A stretch of DNA of 15,121 nucleotides from CAYRIF01 sp964424205. GTDB taxonomy: Bacteria > Bacteroidota > Bacteroidia > Cytophagales > Cyclobacteriaceae. A program made the translations under genes and the position numbers. This document shows, in pieces, positions 13,070 through 15,121 of this stretch (positions are counted from its first letter, which is position 1; each line of letters begins with the position of its first letter). The notes below the pieces were generated by a model. The model made no database searches. It had not been told where the DNA came from and was given only the letters and a program-made list of their open reading frames with translations. Location of the stretch: contig CAYRIF010000062.1 in NCBI GenBank assembly GCA_964424205.1, positions 1-15,121 on the forward strand. The letters run 5' to 3'.

Positions 13070-14029
13070 CTAATTGTTTGAATAAACAATGTTTTTTATG
13101 CGTTTCATACTCTTTAGAACACTCTGATTCTTCTTAATTAATTCAATCAACTTTTTTGTTCTTTGATTTCTTCCTTTTTTATTTAAATGATATACTGTAT
13201 CATAAAAATAGCTATCAGGATATACAAAATCTGAAGGTGAATTAATAATTTCAATTTCAAGAAATTCTCTTAAATCTAATTCCAATTTAGCAATTACTTC
13301 TTTATTTTTGCCATATTCTGATTCAGGAAAATTAGGAAAAATATAAAACACCTTAACATTTTTTTTCTTAGCAAAATCATGGAAATTGTTAATCAGTTCA
13401 ATTCCTTCCCAAAATCTATATTCATAAATAACCCTATCTTTCAATTCCTTAGGTGACCTATCCAAATGAGCAATAATATCTCCATATTTATTAAATGCTT
13501 CCCGAGCATATACTTTTTTAGACTTAGTACTTCTAGGTTTTGGTTTATTAATTGCTATTAATTGTTTGAATTTTTCTAATGTATCTTCTAAAAAGTCCTG
13601 AATATAATTTGGGGTATAATACAACTTTGCTTCCTTAAATGTGTCACTCGTACTTTTTTTCAGTGCTCCTTGACCTTCCACGTCTAAAAAGTACTCAATC
13701 GATAGAAACACGATGTCATTTTCATTAATTGAATATTTTAATTCTTCTAAAATAAATGATAATCCCAAGCCAGCATGGAGTCCCATATTTACAACAGGAA
13801 TAGAAAACTCTTGTTCCAATCTTTTACTATTGATACCAAATGCAAGATTTGAGCCTCCTGACAATATTATTTTGGGTTTATCGATTATTTTAATTCTTGC
13901 ATGTTTGTCAATTATTGCCGCCATAAAACCAGAGGGATTAGTCTTTTTGGGTTTAAGTAAATTAACTAGAATCACCCCAAAGCAAAACAGGCTAAAAAAC
14001 AACACCGACTTCATTAAAAATTGCTTCAT
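13070..14029 (-). CDS. SGNH/GDSL-like membrane-anchored protein, partner of the MBOAT acyltransferase
   Basis: The protein has 319 residues. An N-terminal hydrophobic segment (about 6-26, SVLFFSLFCFGVILVNLL) is probably a membrane anchor with the remainder in the periplasm. SGNH-type blocks are visible: GGSNLAFGINS with candidate nucleophile S60, NMGLHAG with N81, and DTVYHLNKKGR with D277 and H281 as the Asp-x-x-x-His pair. This layout resembles AlgJ/AlgX, DltD and PatB-like partners that receive an acyl group from an MBOAT protein and move it to a sugar polymer. Similarity is at motif level only, and the family is very divergent. The gene begins 6 bases after the MBOAT stop, so the two are co-transcribed. 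The start ATG is at 14029, with M6 (14014) as an alternative. Confidence 0.78.
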   Translation of the reverse strand: MKQFLMKSVLFFSLFCFGVILVNLLKPKKTNPSGFMAAIIDKHARIKIIDKPKIILSGGSNLAFGINSKRLEQEFSIPVVNMGLHAGLGLSFILEELKYSINENDIVFLSIEYFLDVEGQGALKKSTSDTFKEAKLYYTPNYIQDFLEDTLEKFKQLIAINKPKPRSTKSKKVYAREAFNKYGDIIAHLDRSPKELKDRVIYEYRFWEGIELINNFHDFAKKKNVKVFYIFPNFPESEYGKNKEVIAKLELDLREFLEIEIINSPSDFVYPDSYFYDTVYHLNKKGRNQRTKKLIELIKKNQSVLKSMKRIKNIVYSNN

Positions 14030-14035
14030 ATAATA

Positions 14036-15121
14036 TTAAAATTGAAAATAAATAAACTGTTGTTCAGTTCCCATGAAATAAAAAATCAAGCCAATAAAAA
14101 TAAAATATACAGACCATCGCAACATTGTATATTTAAGATTTGCAACCTTTTCAAATGCATATGGGCTCTCTCTGCCGAACCATTCGATTAGAATAAATAA
14201 TCCAAGTAAAATTATTAAACTTTTTGGTCTTACTTCCGGATAAGATAATAAAGAGGTTGAAAATATCTCACTAATGTAACCAACTGCATGTTCAACATTC
14301 TCAGCTCTAAAAAAAACCCAAGCTAGAACTGTTAGTGAAAAAGTTATTATCATACCAAGAAACTCTTTTATTGAGGGGAAAAAATTTCCTTGCGATATAA
14401 CGCCTAGGTTATTACGATTTCTTTTAGAAAGCAACAAAGGTAAAAAATATAATGCATTTAAAGCACCCCATATTATAAAGGTCCAATTTGCCCCATGCCA
14501 AAAACCGCTGACTACAAATATTAAGAAGGTGTTCCTAATTTTCATTAACATGCCTCCCCGACTACCACCCAGCGGAATATAGAGGTAGTCCCTAAACCAA
14601 GTTGAAAGTGAAATATGCCAACGTCTCCAAAATTCAGCGATGTCTCTTGAAAAATATGGTGTTGCAAAATTTTGCATCAATTTAAAGCCAAAAAGTCGTG
14701 ATGTTCCAATTGCTATATCAGAGTAGCCTGAAAAGTCTCCATAAATTTGGAAAGCAAAAAATAATGCCCCTAAAACCAATGTACTACCAGAATAGTCCTC
14801 TGAATTATTAAAAATCAAATTGGCATATTCAGCACAGTTATCGGCTATAACAATTTTTTTAAATAATCCCCAAAGAATCTGTCTCAAACCGTCTGCTGCA
14901 TTGGCATAGTCAAATGTACGCTTGCTATAGAATTGTGGAAGCAAGTTAGTAGCTCTTTCTATGGGACCCGCCACTAATTGCGGAAAGAAGCTTACAAATG
15001 CTGTAAAAGCGATAAAATCTTTTGTGGGCTCTAGTCTTCTTTTGTAAACATCTATCGTATAGCTTAACGTTTGAAACGTATAAAAACTTATTCCCACAGG
15101 CAATACGATATTCAACCCCTG
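14036..15121 (-). CDS. MBOAT-family O-acyltransferase, AlgI-like (5' end outside window)
   Basis: This is a polytopic membrane acyltransferase that passes an acetyl group from the cytoplasm to a periplasmic acceptor. The frame is open to the window edge, and the first visible residues (QGLNIVLPVGISFYTFQTLS) correspond to an internal part of AlgI, roughly residue 110 onward, so the true start lies beyond 15121. Visible signatures are SYTIDVYKRR, FFPQLVAGPIERA, IYGDFSGYSDIAIG, IAEFWRRWHISLSTWFRDYLYIPLGGS and the active-site SGFWHGANWTFIIWG, whose histidine is the conserved MBOAT residue. All are intact. The C-terminus IYFQF is near the SGNH start (6-base gap). It probably O-acylates an exported polysaccharide, by analogy with alginate acetylation; the polymer is not identified. 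Confidence 0.93.
   Translation of the reverse strand, partial: QGLNIVLPVGISFYTFQTLSYTIDVYKRRLEPTKDFIAFTAFVSFFPQLVAGPIERATNLLPQFYSKRTFDYANAADGLRQILWGLFKKIVIADNCAEYANLIFNNSEDYSGSTLVLGALFFAFQIYGDFSGYSDIAIGTSRLFGFKLMQNFATPYFSRDIAEFWRRWHISLSTWFRDYLYIPLGGSRGGMLMKIRNTFLIFVVSGFWHGANWTFIIWGALNALYFLPLLLSKRNRNNLGVISQGNFFPSIKEFLGMIITFSLTVLAWVFFRAENVEHAVGYISEIFSTSLLSYPEVRPKSLIILLGLFILIEWFGRESPYAFEKVANLKYTMLRWSVYFIFIGLIFYFMGTEQQFIYFQF

Noticed and set aside
13048..13089. Extended start of the methyltransferase at the TTG at 13089
   Set aside because: It would overlap the SGNH gene by 20 bases and begin with TTG; the ATG at 13047 is better placed and gives a normal N-terminus.

Overview
The window looks like chromosomal DNA of a low-GC member of the Bacteroidota. 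The evidence is promoter-like TANNTTTG boxes in front of several genes, mostly weak Shine-Dalgarno sequences, two tRNA genes without an encoded CCA end, and the exbB / small membrane protein / exbD / exbD order typical of that phylum. Genus cannot be decided from the sequence.

Layout. Positions 1-2266 form a stress block: the tail of one universal stress protein, a complete tandem-domain universal stress protein, then, on the other strand, an Hsp20 chaperone followed by a YoaP-type acetyltransferase. Positions 2363-3797 hold tRNA-Leu(GAG) and alanine dehydrogenase. Positions 3792-5137 hold an orphan HsdR_N-type nuclease-fold protein, a short AMP nucleosidase and a strong bidirectional terminator. 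Positions 5158-7438 form a four-gene TonB-energising operon (ExbB, a 3-TM protein, two ExbD). It is followed by tRNA-Ser(GGA), a type I asparaginase with an apparent TTG start and a TatD hydrolase.

From about 9664 to the right edge every gene lies on the minus strand and the theme is surface polysaccharide. In transcription order these are an AlgI-like MBOAT acyltransferase (cut by the window edge), an SGNH-type partner, a cyclopropane-synthase-like methyltransferase broken by one in-frame TAA, a REP-associated Y1 transposase, a NodB-type deacetylase and a NodC/PgaC-like glycosyltransferase. The last two overlap by ATGA. A plausible reading is that the glycosyltransferase makes a polymer, the deacetylase trims it and the MBOAT/SGNH pair O-acylates it. 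The substrate is not visible.

The most striking structure is inside the transposase gene. Two 26-nt REP-like hairpins in opposite orientation, related by compensatory stem changes, bracket a 244-bp segment. Within it, a 24-bp unit that includes one REP arm and an 18-bp unit are each tandemly repeated about four times. Both unit lengths are multiples of three, so the transposase frame stays open, and about 81 residues sit between the HxH motif and the catalytic tyrosine region. This looks like a REP/BIME element carried in-frame by the gene thought to mobilise such elements.
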